Of a DNA stretch of 9,937 nt, positions 1 to 9,937 are shown in pieces. The notes beneath the pieces were generated by a model. The model had not been told where the DNA came from and ran no database searches. It saw only the letters and a list, made by a program, of their open reading frames with translations. Each line of letters starts with the position of its first letter. Within the stretch, counting starts at the first letter, position 1. A program made the translations under genes and the position numbers. Location: assembly GCA_019246575.1 (NCBI GenBank), contig JAFAQG010000910.1, forward strand, positions 1 to 9,937, given 5' to 3'. The DNA comes from Acidobacteriaceae bacterium. Lineage in GTDB: Bacteria > Acidobacteriota > Terriglobia > Bryobacterales > Bryobacteraceae.

Positions 1-1028
1 TTGGGCCAGGTGAACCAATTCACGATGCTGCCGGCCTCGAATCCACCGGCGGCGCCGATCAGCAAGGAAGGGAAGAAGGCGGTCTGCGCGATGCCGATCT
101 GTTCATTTGCAGCGGCCATCTGCCGCTCCGCGGAAGCAATGTCGGGCCTGCGCTCGAGCAACTGCGACGGCACGCCGACCGGAATCGCCGGCGGCTCCTG
201 TTTCAGCGGCATCGATGGCAGGCTGAACTCCTCGGGGTTCTTGCCGATCAACACGGCAATCGCGTGTTGCACCTGAGCGCGAGCAACCCCCAGATCGAGA
301 TCCTGCGCCTGAGTCTGATCGAGTTGCGTCTGTGCCTGCGCGACCTCGGCTTTCGATGCCAGGCCGCCGGTGTAGCGGTTCTGGGTCAGCTCCAGCGCCC
401 TCTGATAAGCGCGCACCGTATTATCAAGAATCTCTTTCTGTGCATCGAGGCTGCGAGCTTCGAAATAGTCGATCGCGAGCTCGGCCTGAAGCTCGAGCTT
501 CACATTTTCGACATCGGCAGCAGAGGCCTCGAACTGTTCGCGCGAAGCCGCAATGGCGCGCCGGATTCGGCCCCACAGGTCGACTTCATAGGAGAGATCG
601 ATGGGAAAACTGAAATCCGAATACGTGCGGCCGCCAAGTCCGACCGGCCGGTTCGTCGAGAGCCGGTCCGTTGTGATCGAAGGTCCGACGCTGATCGTCG
701 GATACAGAGCCGCGCGATTGAAACGGATGGCCGCGCGCGCCTGCTCGAAGTTGGCGACCGCAGCTTTCAAGGTCTCGTTCGCTGGCGCAACCTGCTGTTC
801 GAGAGCGTTCAGCTGCCCATCGCCGAACAGCTCCCACCAGTTGCCGCGAAGCTGCGCATCGCTCGGTTGAGCGGTTTTCCACCCGTTCGCTTCCTGGAAA
901 CTCGCTGGAGGCTGTTCGCTGTACTGCGGAGCAGCCGGTACACTTGGCCGGTTATATCTCGGCCCCACCGTGCAGCTCGAAAGCAACACGGCCATCGCGA
1001 GGGCCGCGGGTGTTAACTTGCGGTTCAT
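1..1028 (-). CDS. RND efflux outer-membrane lipoprotein channel (OprM/NodT type), C-terminus beyond window
   Basis: This is the outer-membrane exit duct of a tripartite RND pump, expected to form a trimeric barrel plus periplasmic tunnel. 342 residues are visible; the family usually has about 460-500, so roughly the last quarter lies left of the window. The start is ATG at 1028. Residues 1-19 form a lipoprotein signal with lipobox LSSC (Cys19), followed directly by TVGPRYNRP, the typical mature start of NodT/OprM proteins. Other family marks are WWELFGDGQLNAL (64-76), YEVDLWGRIRR (147-157), NRYTGGLASKAEVAQAQTQL (217-236) and LERRPDIASAERQMAAAN (291-308), the start of the second repeat. The gene lies 22 bases after the stop of the membrane-fusion protein gene and is surely co-transcribed with it. 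The family call is firm; substrate cannot be read from this protein. Confidence 0.95.
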   Translation of the reverse strand, partial: MNRKLTPAALAMAVLLSSCTVGPRYNRPSVPAAPQYSEQPPASFQEANGWKTAQPSDAQLRGNWWELFGDGQLNALEQQVAPANETLKAAVANFEQARAAIRFNRAALYPTISVGPSITTDRLSTNRPVGLGGRTYSDFSFPIDLSYEVDLWGRIRRAIAASREQFEASAADVENVKLELQAELAIDYFEARSLDAQKEILDNTVRAYQRALELTQNRYTGGLASKAEVAQAQTQLDQTQAQDLDLGVARAQVQHAIAVLIGKNPEEFSLPSMPLKQEPPAIPVGVPSQLLERRPDIASAERQMAAANEQIGIAQTAFFPSLLIGAAGGFEAGSIVNWFTWP

Positions 1029-1050
1029 CGCTTGTTCCAATCTTCTCCCT
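1029..1050 (-). promoter_or_regulatory. Short intercistronic gap with ribosome-binding site for the channel gene
   Basis: The 22 bases between the fusion-protein stop and the channel ATG contain, on the minus strand, GGGAGAAG (1049-1042). It ends 13 bases before the ATG, longer than usual spacing. A closer but weaker GGAA sits 6 bases before the start. No promoter or terminator is visible in the gap, supporting translation from one polycistronic mRNA. Confidence 0.5.
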
Positions 1051-2308
1051 TTATGAGCCCTGGTTCGAGGAGCCTTGCCCCGCCACTCTGACCTCCTGTC
1101 CAGAGGCAATGGAATCGCTTGGGTTCACGATAACGCTATCGTCGGCGGTGATGCCGGATACAAGTTCCACGTCCTCGCCGAAATCGCGGCCGATCGTGAC
1201 AGGGACGAGCTCGGCGTGTCCGTTCCGCACAATAGCGACTCGCAGCCCTTCGGAGCGGAACAGCAAGGTGTTCACCGGAACCGTTACGGCCTGGATCTTC
1301 GAAGGAACTTTCAGGTGAACCGAAGCATAGGATCCCGGCAGCAACTCGCCGGTTGTATTCTTCACGTCCACTTCGACCAGCAAAGTTCGGGATGCCGGGT
1401 CGATCGCTTCCGCATTGCGGACAACGGTGCCGTGGAACTGGCGGCCGGGGAATTCGGTCAATGTGAGATACGCGTCGACGCCGGGTCTGGCCGCGCGCTC
1501 GTACGCCTCGGGCACGTTCACGTAAACACGCAGAGTGGATGTCGATGCCAGGTGAAACAGCTCTTTACCGGGCGTGTTCGCGCCCGCATCGATCAGAGCG
1601 CCGACGTCGATGTTGCGGGCTGTGACAACGCCGTCAAAGGGCGCATAGACCTTTTCGTACGCGACAAGCTGTTCGAGACGGCTGACGTTCGCCTGTGCGG
1701 ATTTAACTGTGGTCGTCCTCGCCGCCGCAGTCTGCACTGCGTTGTCTACGTCTTGTTTGGAAACGGAATCGGTTTTAAACAGGTCGTTGTAGCGATCGGC
1801 CGTAATTTGGGCCAGCTTCAGATTGGCTTCCGCGGTCGCGAGATCTTCGCGAGCTTGTCGAAGCTGCTGGTCGACTTCCGGGCTCTCGATCTCGGCAAGC
1901 AACTGGCCGGTTTTGACATGCCCGCCGATATCGACGTACCAGCGCTTCAGATAACCACTGGCGCGCGCCCAGATCGGAGTATCGGTGAAGGCCTGCATGT
2001 TACCGGGCACTACGACCTCCTGCGTGCCCGCCGTGACTTTCGGATGAACGATGCTGACCGTCGGCACGGCCATCGCCACTGTGGAACGCTCGAGTGCGCT
2101 ATTCGCACGAGCGCGCGAGCTCACGCCGTTATAGATGACATAGCCCATCACGAGCGCAAGTACGGCTACAAACAGGAGCAAGCCGCGCCACGACCGTTTG
2201 CCTGCAGGTGGCGTTTGCGGCGGTGCGTGGCCGGGAGACGTCGATTGAATAGCTTGTCCTTCAACAGTCATACGAGATTCATTCTTATGCCCGGTATTAA
2301 GCCCCGTG

Positions 2309-2328
<20 letters not shown>
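1051..2328 (-). CDS. RND efflux periplasmic adaptor (membrane-fusion protein, HlyD/AcrA-like), TM-anchored
   Basis: This adaptor links the inner-membrane permease to the outer-membrane channel. Of 425 residues, 1-46 are polar and proline-rich, 47-67 are a single hydrophobic segment (LLLFVAVLALVMGYVIY) after KRSWR, and no lipobox is present. It is therefore probably anchored by an uncleaved helix rather than by lipid as in AcrA. Residues 118-150 and 225-250 are the two halves of the lipoyl-like domain (SGYLKRWYVDIGGHVKTGQ; APFDGVVTARNIDVG). Residues about 150-222 are the helical hairpin, rich in Gln/Ala/Glu heptads. Beta-barrel and membrane-proximal domains follow, with LLPGSYASVHLKV (339-351). 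The chosen ATG overlaps the permease gene's end by 20 bases, suggesting translational coupling. ATGs at 2316 and 2271 are alternatives; the last would leave a 37-base gap. None has a strong Shine-Dalgarno sequence, so the exact start is uncertain. Confidence 0.93.
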
Positions 2329-5485
<3,157 letters not shown>

Positions 5486-5494
5486 GCGAGCTGT

Positions 5495-5512
5495 CCGGAG
5501 GGAGGCCTCCAG
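5495..5512 (-). promoter_or_regulatory. Possible leader hairpin before the RND permease start
   Basis: In the minus-strand transcript CUGGAGG-CCUC-CCUCCGG could fold as a 7-bp stem (one G-U pair) with a 4-base loop, 10-27 bases before the permease AUG. The 5' arm contains GGAGG, a Shine-Dalgarno-like sequence, but 20 bases from the AUG, too far for normal use. DNA at 5501-5510 is also a perfect palindrome, GGAGGCCTCC. Whether it affects translation is unknown. Confidence 0.3.
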
Positions 5513-5540
5513 TACTTAGACTGATTATTTTTAGTACTGG
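5509..5540. promoter_or_regulatory. Inverted repeat CCAGTACT-N16-AGTACTGG, candidate TetR operator
   Basis: The sequence shows a perfect 8-bp inverted repeat, CCAGTACT at 5509-5516 and AGTACTGG at 5533-5540, with a 16-base AT-rich spacer. Each arm contains the self-complementary hexamer AGTACT, and the hexamers are 22 bp apart, about two helical turns, so they face the same side of DNA. TetR-family repressors bind palindromes in such divergent gaps; that this site serves the adjacent regulator is an inference from position and symmetry. Confidence 0.5.
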
Positions 5541-5622
5541 TAAGTTTCGAAAACCTGCGACCTTCGTCGTATGGGCGAATCAGATATGTGACGACGCTGT
5601 ACCGTCTTCGCATTACCGCGCA

Positions 5623-6243
5623 ATGTCCGCAGCTATCAAGAAAAACGACAACAAGCAAATCACGCCGAACGGGCGTGGGCGGCCGCGGGATCAGATTGCG
5701 CGCAAGCGGATCCTCGAATCGGCGCTGGAGCTGGTAGAAGAACTAGGCTGCGCCGATGCAACGACGGATGCGATTGCGGACCGCGCCGGAGCAAGCAAAG
5801 CGACAATTTACCGGTGGTGGCCGAATAAAGCGGCTGTGCTGATTGAGGCGTTGCGGGCGCGGGTGGCCGAGGAGATGCCGTTTCCGGACACGGGCGACCT
5901 GAACAAGGATGTGCGGCTACAGCTTCAGAACTTCATCAAGCTGCTGAGTAGCGGGCGAGGCGGCGTTTTTAAGGCATTTCTTGCAGCTGCGCAGAGCGAT
6001 GCGGAGATGGCGGAGGCGTTCCGGTCGGTGTGGATTCAGCCGCGCCGGACGGAGGCGATGTCGGTATTGCGACGTCACCAGGCAAACGGATCGTTGCGCC
6101 GGGATGCGGATCTTGCGTCCGTGCTCGATCTCATGTATGGTCCGATCTATTTCCGCCTGCTGGCCGGGCATGCGCCGCTAACACTCGAGTTTGCGAACGA
6201 GATTGCGGACCTGACTCTGCCGGCGATAGGGCGTATCCCTTGA
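5623..6243 (+). CDS. TetR/AcrR-family transcriptional regulator
   Basis: A 206-residue one-component repressor of ordinary TetR length. Residues 24-70 form the DNA-binding domain: RKRILESALELVEELG (27-42) as helix 1, then the helix-turn-helix TTDAIADRAGASKATIYRWW (47-66) followed by PNKAAVLIEAL, the standard TetR end of the domain. The C-terminal ligand/dimer part (about 90-206) includes YGPIYFRLLAGHAPL (172-186), resembling the TetR_C_11-type C-terminal domain, so the ligand class is not predictable. It is transcribed away from the RND operon across a 137-base gap with a palindromic site, the classic arrangement of a local pump repressor that also controls itself. The basic 28-residue N-terminal arm (KKNDNK, RGRPR) is slightly long but common. 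The ATG at 5623 lacks a clear Shine-Dalgarno sequence; no better in-frame start was seen. Confidence 0.95.
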   Translation: MSAAIKKNDNKQITPNGRGRPRDQIARKRILESALELVEELGCADATTDAIADRAGASKATIYRWWPNKAAVLIEALRARVAEEMPFPDTGDLNKDVRLQLQNFIKLLSSGRGGVFKAFLAAAQSDAEMAEAFRSVWIQPRRTEAMSVLRRHQANGSLRRDADLASVLDLMYGPIYFRLLAGHAPLTLEFANEIADLTLPAIGRIP

Positions 6244-6286
6244 ACATCCGCACGTGGATGCAGTGCGGCTGAACGCGCCGGCGAAC
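6244..6286. terminator. Short convergent gap with weak hairpin CCGCAC/GTGCGG
   Basis: The 43 bases between the convergent ends of tetR and the PHP gene contain CCGCAC (6248-6253) and GTGCGG (6263-6268), a 6-bp stem with a 9-base loop. There is no run of T after it on either strand, so a standard intrinsic terminator is not clearly supported; it may be weak or irrelevant. Confidence 0.2.
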
Positions 6287-8737
6287 TTAGTAGTTGACGA
6301 AAAACGGACTCGACCAGGCCAGCATTCCATCTTCCTGCTGCAGGCGCACGTAGTAAAAATGGCGGCCGCTCCCGACGTTGCTGTCGCGAAATTGGAAATC
6401 CACATCGCGTTTTGCCGGCTGCGTGGTGTAGACGACTTTGCTGTCTTTGATCACTTCGACTGTTCTGACGGGCTTGGTGGCGCGCGCTTTCACATGAATG
6501 GGCTGAGTTTCCGAAAGCTGAAACTCATCGCCCATGAAATGATCGCCCATGCGCACATCCAGAATGATGTTGTCCATCGCTCCGTACGTGTGGCGTCTGC
6601 GAATGGCATCGAGAATCCCTTGCCGGGTTGGATCGTCGGTGTAGACCATTGCGTACGAGATGTGCGTCGCGTTGTGATCGGAACTGGTGATGATCCCCAG
6701 CTTGTAACCTTTGGCCCATGCGTTTGACACATAGCCTTCCTTAAAGAAACCAGCCTGGTTACGCAAAGCGGCGTAGTTCGGCGCGTTGATTGCGTAATCG
6801 AACGGTGCGCCTTCCTGTTCAGAATTCGCGCGGCAGCCTTGGAAGATTTCGACCACCGGTTCCATACTCGGGTCGTTATCGCTCCAGTTGGTTCCCATGC
6901 GCGTAGCAGAAGTGTGTGGAATGACGAGGCCGTTGTGCGCCTTTGCCTCCTCATACAGAATTCGGGTGTCGTTTGCGGCGAGATCGGATGTGCCGGGATC
7001 GGGGTCATCCCCCATGAGACCCAGAGGAAGCGAGAACTGCTTTACTCCCTCCTTGAGAAAAAACGGGACCATGCGGGAGTCGGATCGCTTGGCATAAAAG
7101 ACGTTGCGGTGACCGAATGGCCAGGCCGCGCTGCGCTCGTAGCCAAAGATGGGAACGTAAGCACCGGGTACGTGGTACATATCGGTCATTTTTTGCGTGT
7201 ACCACCACCAGTACGGCCATCCGCCACCCTGATGGTCTGTGGAGGCCCCGAAATCCATGGCGGCGACGTCGATCATGTAGCGATAGAAGTCTTGCAGGTT
7301 GCCGTCGTTGGTGCCGCCTCCGTCCCAGCTTAATTCCGTGTGACGGTGGAAATCTCCGCGCATGATGTGCATCGGCTTGCCATCCACGTCGGACGTGTAT
7401 GCGCGAATGCCGCGAACGTCGCCCGCCTCATCGCCATGTCCGCCTGATTGTGCAGAAACGCGCTCGTTCACGGCCGGCTGAAGACTAACGGCCGTGGCCT
7501 GCGTGTTGGGAATCGAACCGGCAAGCACTTGCTGCCGGATGGGGCGGTGAGAAAACTCGATCTTCCGCTGGTCGGTAGACCACGCCAGCCAGAAATTGCC
7601 ATCTTTTGCAACCGTCGCGCTGACGCGCGTGCTGGACCGTCCGCGGCTGTCGGGGATCATCACGGGCTTCGTCCAGGTGTTGCCGTCCAAGTGCGTCAAA
7701 TAGTATTCCCAGTAGCCTCGATTGGCGTTTCCGCCAGCCGCCTTCAAGTGACACTTAGCGGCCACCCAAACCGAGCCGTGCCCGTCTGAAAATACATGCG
7801 GCTGAAACGAGTTCTGTCCCGGCAGAATTTTGTTCAATGCGGATGCGGGTTGCATCCACTTGTTTCCCTCATGCGCGCGGATCATTGCCCGGCGCACACC
7901 GCCCAGCGGGACGCCTACGCCTAATGCTGTGTCGCGAACCACGAAGCCGTTGTCCTTACCCCAGTTCGGCTCGCCTTCCTCCCACGCCACCCAAACGCGA
8001 TCCGTGGTATCGACAGCAACCGTCGCTCGCGCCTCAAAGTTCGGAGTAGCCACGACCGTGATCTCCGGTTGCGGCGTTTGTGCGGCTTCGAGTTCGGTCA
8101 TGAACACGTCGTAGTTGCCGTTTTTGTAACTGTCGTATGCAACCCAAACATTGCCGCGGCTGTCGAATGCGGCGGCGGGCTCCCAATCGTTTGCGGGACG
8201 GTTGGTCACACGCACTTCAGGGCCCCATTTATCGCCCGTCATGATGCGGCAGAAAACGTTACTGTTCTTGCCGCGGAATCCTTGCCACACGACAGCCAGC
8301 TTGCCGTTGCCATCCGTGGCAAGGCGCGGGTTCGAATCCGATCCGGGATCGGTGCTGAGCCGCTCGAGCGCGCTCCATTCCTGCTTATCGGCATCGTAGC
8401 GGCGGGCGTAGATATCCCAATTCCCGTTCACTTGTTGCGGCCACACGATCCAGACACGATTTTGCGCGTCCACACCGGCTTGCGGAATCCAGCTATCGCC
8501 GCTGGTATTGGGAACCCATTGGAGGTTCTTCCACTGACCATCTCGATAGTGCCGGATTGCGAGGTCGTCGCGCTCTCCCACGAAACTCAGCCAAGCCACC
8601 CACAGGCTGCCGTCGGGGGAGGCCGCGATGCTGGGCCAATCATCCTGCCGGTACTCGTGGCCCACGGCGCTGGATTGGATTTGCGATACCGCCGACCAGG
8701 CAGTTACGAGCAGAAGCAAAACAAGACGATATGTCAC
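6287..8737 (-). CDS. Exported beta-propeller/PHP-domain metallohydrolase (DUF3604- or CehA-like), substrate unknown
   Basis: With GTG at 8737 the product has 816 residues and opens with a signal peptide: TYR, then LVLLLLVTAW, then a small-residue region near SAVSQ. Residues 39-386 carry seven copies of a D-x-x-G-x-x-W-V-A-W type strand motif (near 39, 89, 140, 190, 241, 316, 376), suggesting a seven-bladed sialidase-like propeller. Residues about 455-720 are a PHP domain: GDFHRH (D462, H464, H466), STDH (D501, H502), GYERS (E534), IPHTSA (H608) and SSDHN (D687, H688) are candidate ligands for a metal cluster. The aromatic run WPYWWWYTQK (507-516) and GHRNVFYAKR resemble DUF3604-like proteins. 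The C-terminal 70 residues look like a beta domain (GRHFYYVRLQQEDG). Reading can extend to a TTG at 8812 (841 residues), but this would bury the signal peptide; no ATG is available. Reaction is not known. Confidence 0.82.
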   Translation of the reverse strand: MTYRLVLLLLVTAWSAVSQIQSSAVGHEYRQDDWPSIAASPDGSLWVAWLSFVGERDDLAIRHYRDGQWKNLQWVPNTSGDSWIPQAGVDAQNRVWIVWPQQVNGNWDIYARRYDADKQEWSALERLSTDPGSDSNPRLATDGNGKLAVVWQGFRGKNSNVFCRIMTGDKWGPEVRVTNRPANDWEPAAAFDSRGNVWVAYDSYKNGNYDVFMTELEAAQTPQPEITVVATPNFEARATVAVDTTDRVWVAWEEGEPNWGKDNGFVVRDTALGVGVPLGGVRRAMIRAHEGNKWMQPASALNKILPGQNSFQPHVFSDGHGSVWVAAKCHLKAAGGNANRGYWEYYLTHLDGNTWTKPVMIPDSRGRSSTRVSATVAKDGNFWLAWSTDQRKIEFSHRPIRQQVLAGSIPNTQATAVSLQPAVNERVSAQSGGHGDEAGDVRGIRAYTSDVDGKPMHIMRGDFHRHTELSWDGGGTNDGNLQDFYRYMIDVAAMDFGASTDHQGGGWPYWWWYTQKMTDMYHVPGAYVPIFGYERSAAWPFGHRNVFYAKRSDSRMVPFFLKEGVKQFSLPLGLMGDDPDPGTSDLAANDTRILYEEAKAHNGLVIPHTSATRMGTNWSDNDPSMEPVVEIFQGCRANSEQEGAPFDYAINAPNYAALRNQAGFFKEGYVSNAWAKGYKLGIITSSDHNATHISYAMVYTDDPTRQGILDAIRRRHTYGAMDNIILDVRMGDHFMGDEFQLSETQPIHVKARATKPVRTVEVIKDSKVVYTTQPAKRDVDFQFRDSNVGSGRHFYYVRLQQEDGMLAWSSPFFVNY

Positions 8738-8814
8738 GGCAGGCAATGTTATCAGGTTGGCACGATCAGCGGAAGCAGGGTTGACGTGTGTAACAGTAAG
8801 GGTGATCGACAACT
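8738..8814. promoter_or_regulatory. Divergent gap between PHP gene and mgtC-like gene
   Basis: If the PHP gene starts at GTG 8737, 77 bases remain for two divergent promoters. On the plus strand TTGACG (8781-8786) resembles a -35 box, but no good -10 follows at the normal distance. AAGG (8799-8802), 12 bases before GTG 8815, is a possible but distant ribosome-binding site. I see no magnesium riboswitch-like structure; the leader is too short for one. Confidence 0.3.
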
Positions 8815-9555
8815 GTGAACGGCATATCGATTCAACTATTCTCTATGCGCTTCGCGCTGGCGATCGTATTTGGCGCCGTCATTGGCCTCGAACGCCAGTG
8901 GCGGCAGCGCATGGCGGGTACCCGAACCAACGCTCTTGTTTCGGCGGGAGCATGCGTTTTCGCAATGTCGGGATTTCTCATCCATGGCGACTCAAGCGCG
9001 CAAGGGCGCATCGTATCCTACGTTGTCTCGGGGGTCGGCTTCCTCGGTGCGGGCGTCATTTTTAAAGAGAACATGCAGGTGCGCGGCCTCAACACGGCGG
9101 CGACAATCTGGTGCTCAGCCGCGATTGGAGTAATCACTGCGCTGGGCTTCATTCATTACGCTGCCGTCGTGGTGCTCGGGGTTCTTCTCACGAATACTGT
9201 GCTCCGGCCTCTCGCCTACAAGCTGCATCCGCCCAGCGTCGAGAAGCCGGAGGAAGTCTACTACCACCTCGAATGCACCTGCCGGACACAAGATGAATCC
9301 CGTGTACGCATCCTGCTGCTGCAAACGGTAGGCAGGCTTCCGTTGACGTTGTATGCGCTGAAGAGCGAGGATACGCCGCGCGGGATCCTCGTGGACGCAG
9401 ACCTACAACTGACGGGACGAGATGACAATCTCCTCGAACAAGTCGTGACCCGCCTATCGCTCGAAGAGAGCGTGACGGCGATCAGCTGGAAATTGCTGCC
9501 GAGTCCTGCCGATCACCCGCAGGCTTTGGCGTACGCTGCTGAGGAGGAAAGTTAG
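8815..9555 (+). CDS. MgtC/SapB-family inner-membrane protein, long form with C-terminal ACT-like domain
   Basis: The 246-residue product has the MgtC/SapB core at about 8-135, with several hydrophobic helices and all family signatures: FGAVIGLERQWRQRMAGTRT (19-38), ALVSAGACVFAMSG (40-53), VSGVGFLGAGVIFKE (71-85) and VRGLNTAATIWCSAAIGV (89-106). N93 and C100 align, by eye, with conserved Asn92 and Cys99 of Salmonella MgtC. Residues about 145-230 form a soluble C-terminal domain of the ACT-like type found in long MgtC homologues. Salmonella MgtC acts in low-Mg2+ adaptation and dampens the F1Fo ATP synthase, but the role of environmental homologues is mostly undefined, so I give no symbol. The start is GTG 8815; ATG 8845 is an alternative but would trim the first helix. 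The gene is divergent from the PHP gene and converges with a TolC-like gene with a 4-base overlap. Confidence 0.92.
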   Translation: MNGISIQLFSMRFALAIVFGAVIGLERQWRQRMAGTRTNALVSAGACVFAMSGFLIHGDSSAQGRIVSYVVSGVGFLGAGVIFKENMQVRGLNTAATIWCSAAIGVITALGFIHYAAVVVLGVLLTNTVLRPLAYKLHPPSVEKPEEVYYHLECTCRTQDESRVRILLLQTVGRLPLTLYALKSEDTPRGILVDADLQLTGRDDNLLEQVVTRLSLEESVTAISWKLLPSPADHPQALAYAAEEES

Positions 9556-9937
9556 AAATTCCCTGTTAGCGTCTGCAAGGTTGCCAGAGCAGTCCGATAC
9601 CGGAGCTGGCCGTCGGCAAAGGCGTTCCGAGCAGTTGCCAGGGCGTTCTGGGCATCGACGATCTCAAGCACAGTCGCTTCGCCGGCCTGATAGCGCAACG
9701 TAGTCAGACGCAGGCTGTCGGCGGCCAGAGTGGCGGATTCGCGAAGGGTCGCATCTTCCGAGCGCGCGGCTTCGGCCTCCCTGTAGAAGGAATTCAGGTT
9801 GCTGAGCGCGTCGCGTTGCGCCTGGGAGAGCTCGACGCGTGCCTGGTTGCGGTTGTATTCCGCCTGCTTTAGCTTGCTGTGAGTTGTGCCCCAATTCCAG
9901 ACAGGGACATTGAGGATGGCGGTGATGAAATAACCCG
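9552..9937 (-). CDS. TolC-family outer-membrane efflux protein, C-terminal fragment (start beyond window)
   Basis: The last 127 residues of a TolC-type channel are visible; the N-terminal two thirds lie right of the window. The fragment begins near GYFITAILNVPVWNWGTTHS, the strand-to-helix junction of the second structural repeat (usually written VPLFdgG in the family). It continues with a long amphipathic helix rich in Ala, Gln, Glu and Arg, then RYQAGEATVLEIVDAQNALA, the diagnostic C-terminal motif, and ends TALATLQTLTGNF. There is no strong barrel tail or lipoprotein evidence in this part. It differs in sequence from the channel at 1-1028, so it belongs to another efflux or secretion operon transcribed from the right and ends that operon. 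Its TAA overlaps the mgtC-like TAG. Partner pump cannot be named. Confidence 0.93.
   Translation of the reverse strand, partial: GYFITAILNVPVWNWGTTHSKLKQAEYNRNQARVELSQAQRDALSNLNSFYREAEAARSEDATLRESATLAADSLRLTTLRYQAGEATVLEIVDAQNALATARNAFADGQLRYRTALATLQTLTGNF

Larger units (their letters stand above)
5486..5622. promoter_or_regulatory. Divergent control region between RND operon and tetR
   Basis: This 137-base gap must carry the promoters for both the pump operon (minus) and the repressor gene (plus). It is AT-richer around 5516-5550 than the surrounding coding DNA. It contains the inverted repeat at 5509-5540 and a GC-rich hairpin at 5495-5512, annotated separately. On the minus strand AAATAAT (near 5526-5532) could be a -10 element with a poor TTTTCG -35 upstream, which would place the repeat across the promoter, but these matches are weak and no start site can be fixed. 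On the tetR side no clear Shine-Dalgarno sequence precedes its ATG. A 6-bp inverted repeat CGTCGT (5565-5570)/ACGACG (5591-5596) with a 20-base spacer lies in the tetR leader; its meaning is unclear. Confidence 0.6.

Noticed and set aside
264..1016. A plus-strand open frame opposite the outer-membrane channel gene
   Set aside because: The minus strand has a lipobox and many channel motifs throughout; the plus frame has none.
5565..5596. CGTCGT/ACGACG inverted repeat in the tetR leader as a second operator
   Set aside because: Only 6 bp with a 20-base spacer, a match expected often by chance in this composition; kept only as a note in the control region.
8738..8814. Magnesium-sensing leader (as upstream of Salmonella mgtCBR or mgtA)
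   Set aside because: The gap is at most 77 bases, with no strong hairpins or proline-rich leader peptide.
8069..8818. A 250-codon open frame on the plus strand opposite the N-terminal part of the PHP gene
   Set aside because: No family motif, and the opposite strand encodes regular propeller repeats; it is an antisense shadow.

Overview
The window looks like chromosomal DNA of a GC-rich Gram-negative bacterium. The outer-membrane efflux proteins, the lipoprotein signal and the RND pump require a diderm envelope. The combination of a permease-first RND cassette beside a TetR gene, a large exported PHP-domain protein and common non-ATG starts resembles Acidobacteriota (Solibacter/Bryobacter-like), but this is only an inference from style; no marker gene is present.

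Layout. From 1 to 5485, all on the minus strand, lies a tripartite RND efflux cassette in the order permease (5485-2309), membrane-fusion protein (2328-1051), outer-membrane lipoprotein channel (1028 to beyond the left edge). The genes overlap or are separated by about 20 bases, so they are probably one transcript. A TetR-family repressor (5623-6243, plus) is divergent from the permease. The 137-base gap between them holds an inverted repeat, CCAGTACT/AGTACTGG, whose two AGTACT cores are 22 bp apart. It is the best candidate for the TetR operator that controls both the pump and the regulator.

From 6287 to about 8737 (minus) there is one large gene for an exported two-domain protein: seven beta-propeller-like repeats followed by a PHP-type metallohydrolase domain with a complete set of candidate metal ligands. 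Its substrate is unknown. Divergent from it is an MgtC/SapB-family inner-membrane protein (8815-9555, plus). Both genes appear to start at GTG.

The right edge (9552-9937, minus) carries the C-terminal end of a second TolC-type channel, the tail of another efflux or secretion operon entering from the right. Its stop codon interlocks with that of the MgtC gene.

The pump genes and TetR form one functional unit: permease drives transport, the fusion protein bridges the periplasm, the channel crosses the outer membrane, and TetR probably senses a substrate. The PHP and MgtC genes have no evident functional tie to the pump. I saw no tRNA, rRNA, CRISPR array, insertion sequence or phage gene. The most unusual points are the operator-like repeat, the alanine replacing the usual TM10 lysine in the permease, and the propeller-PHP protein.
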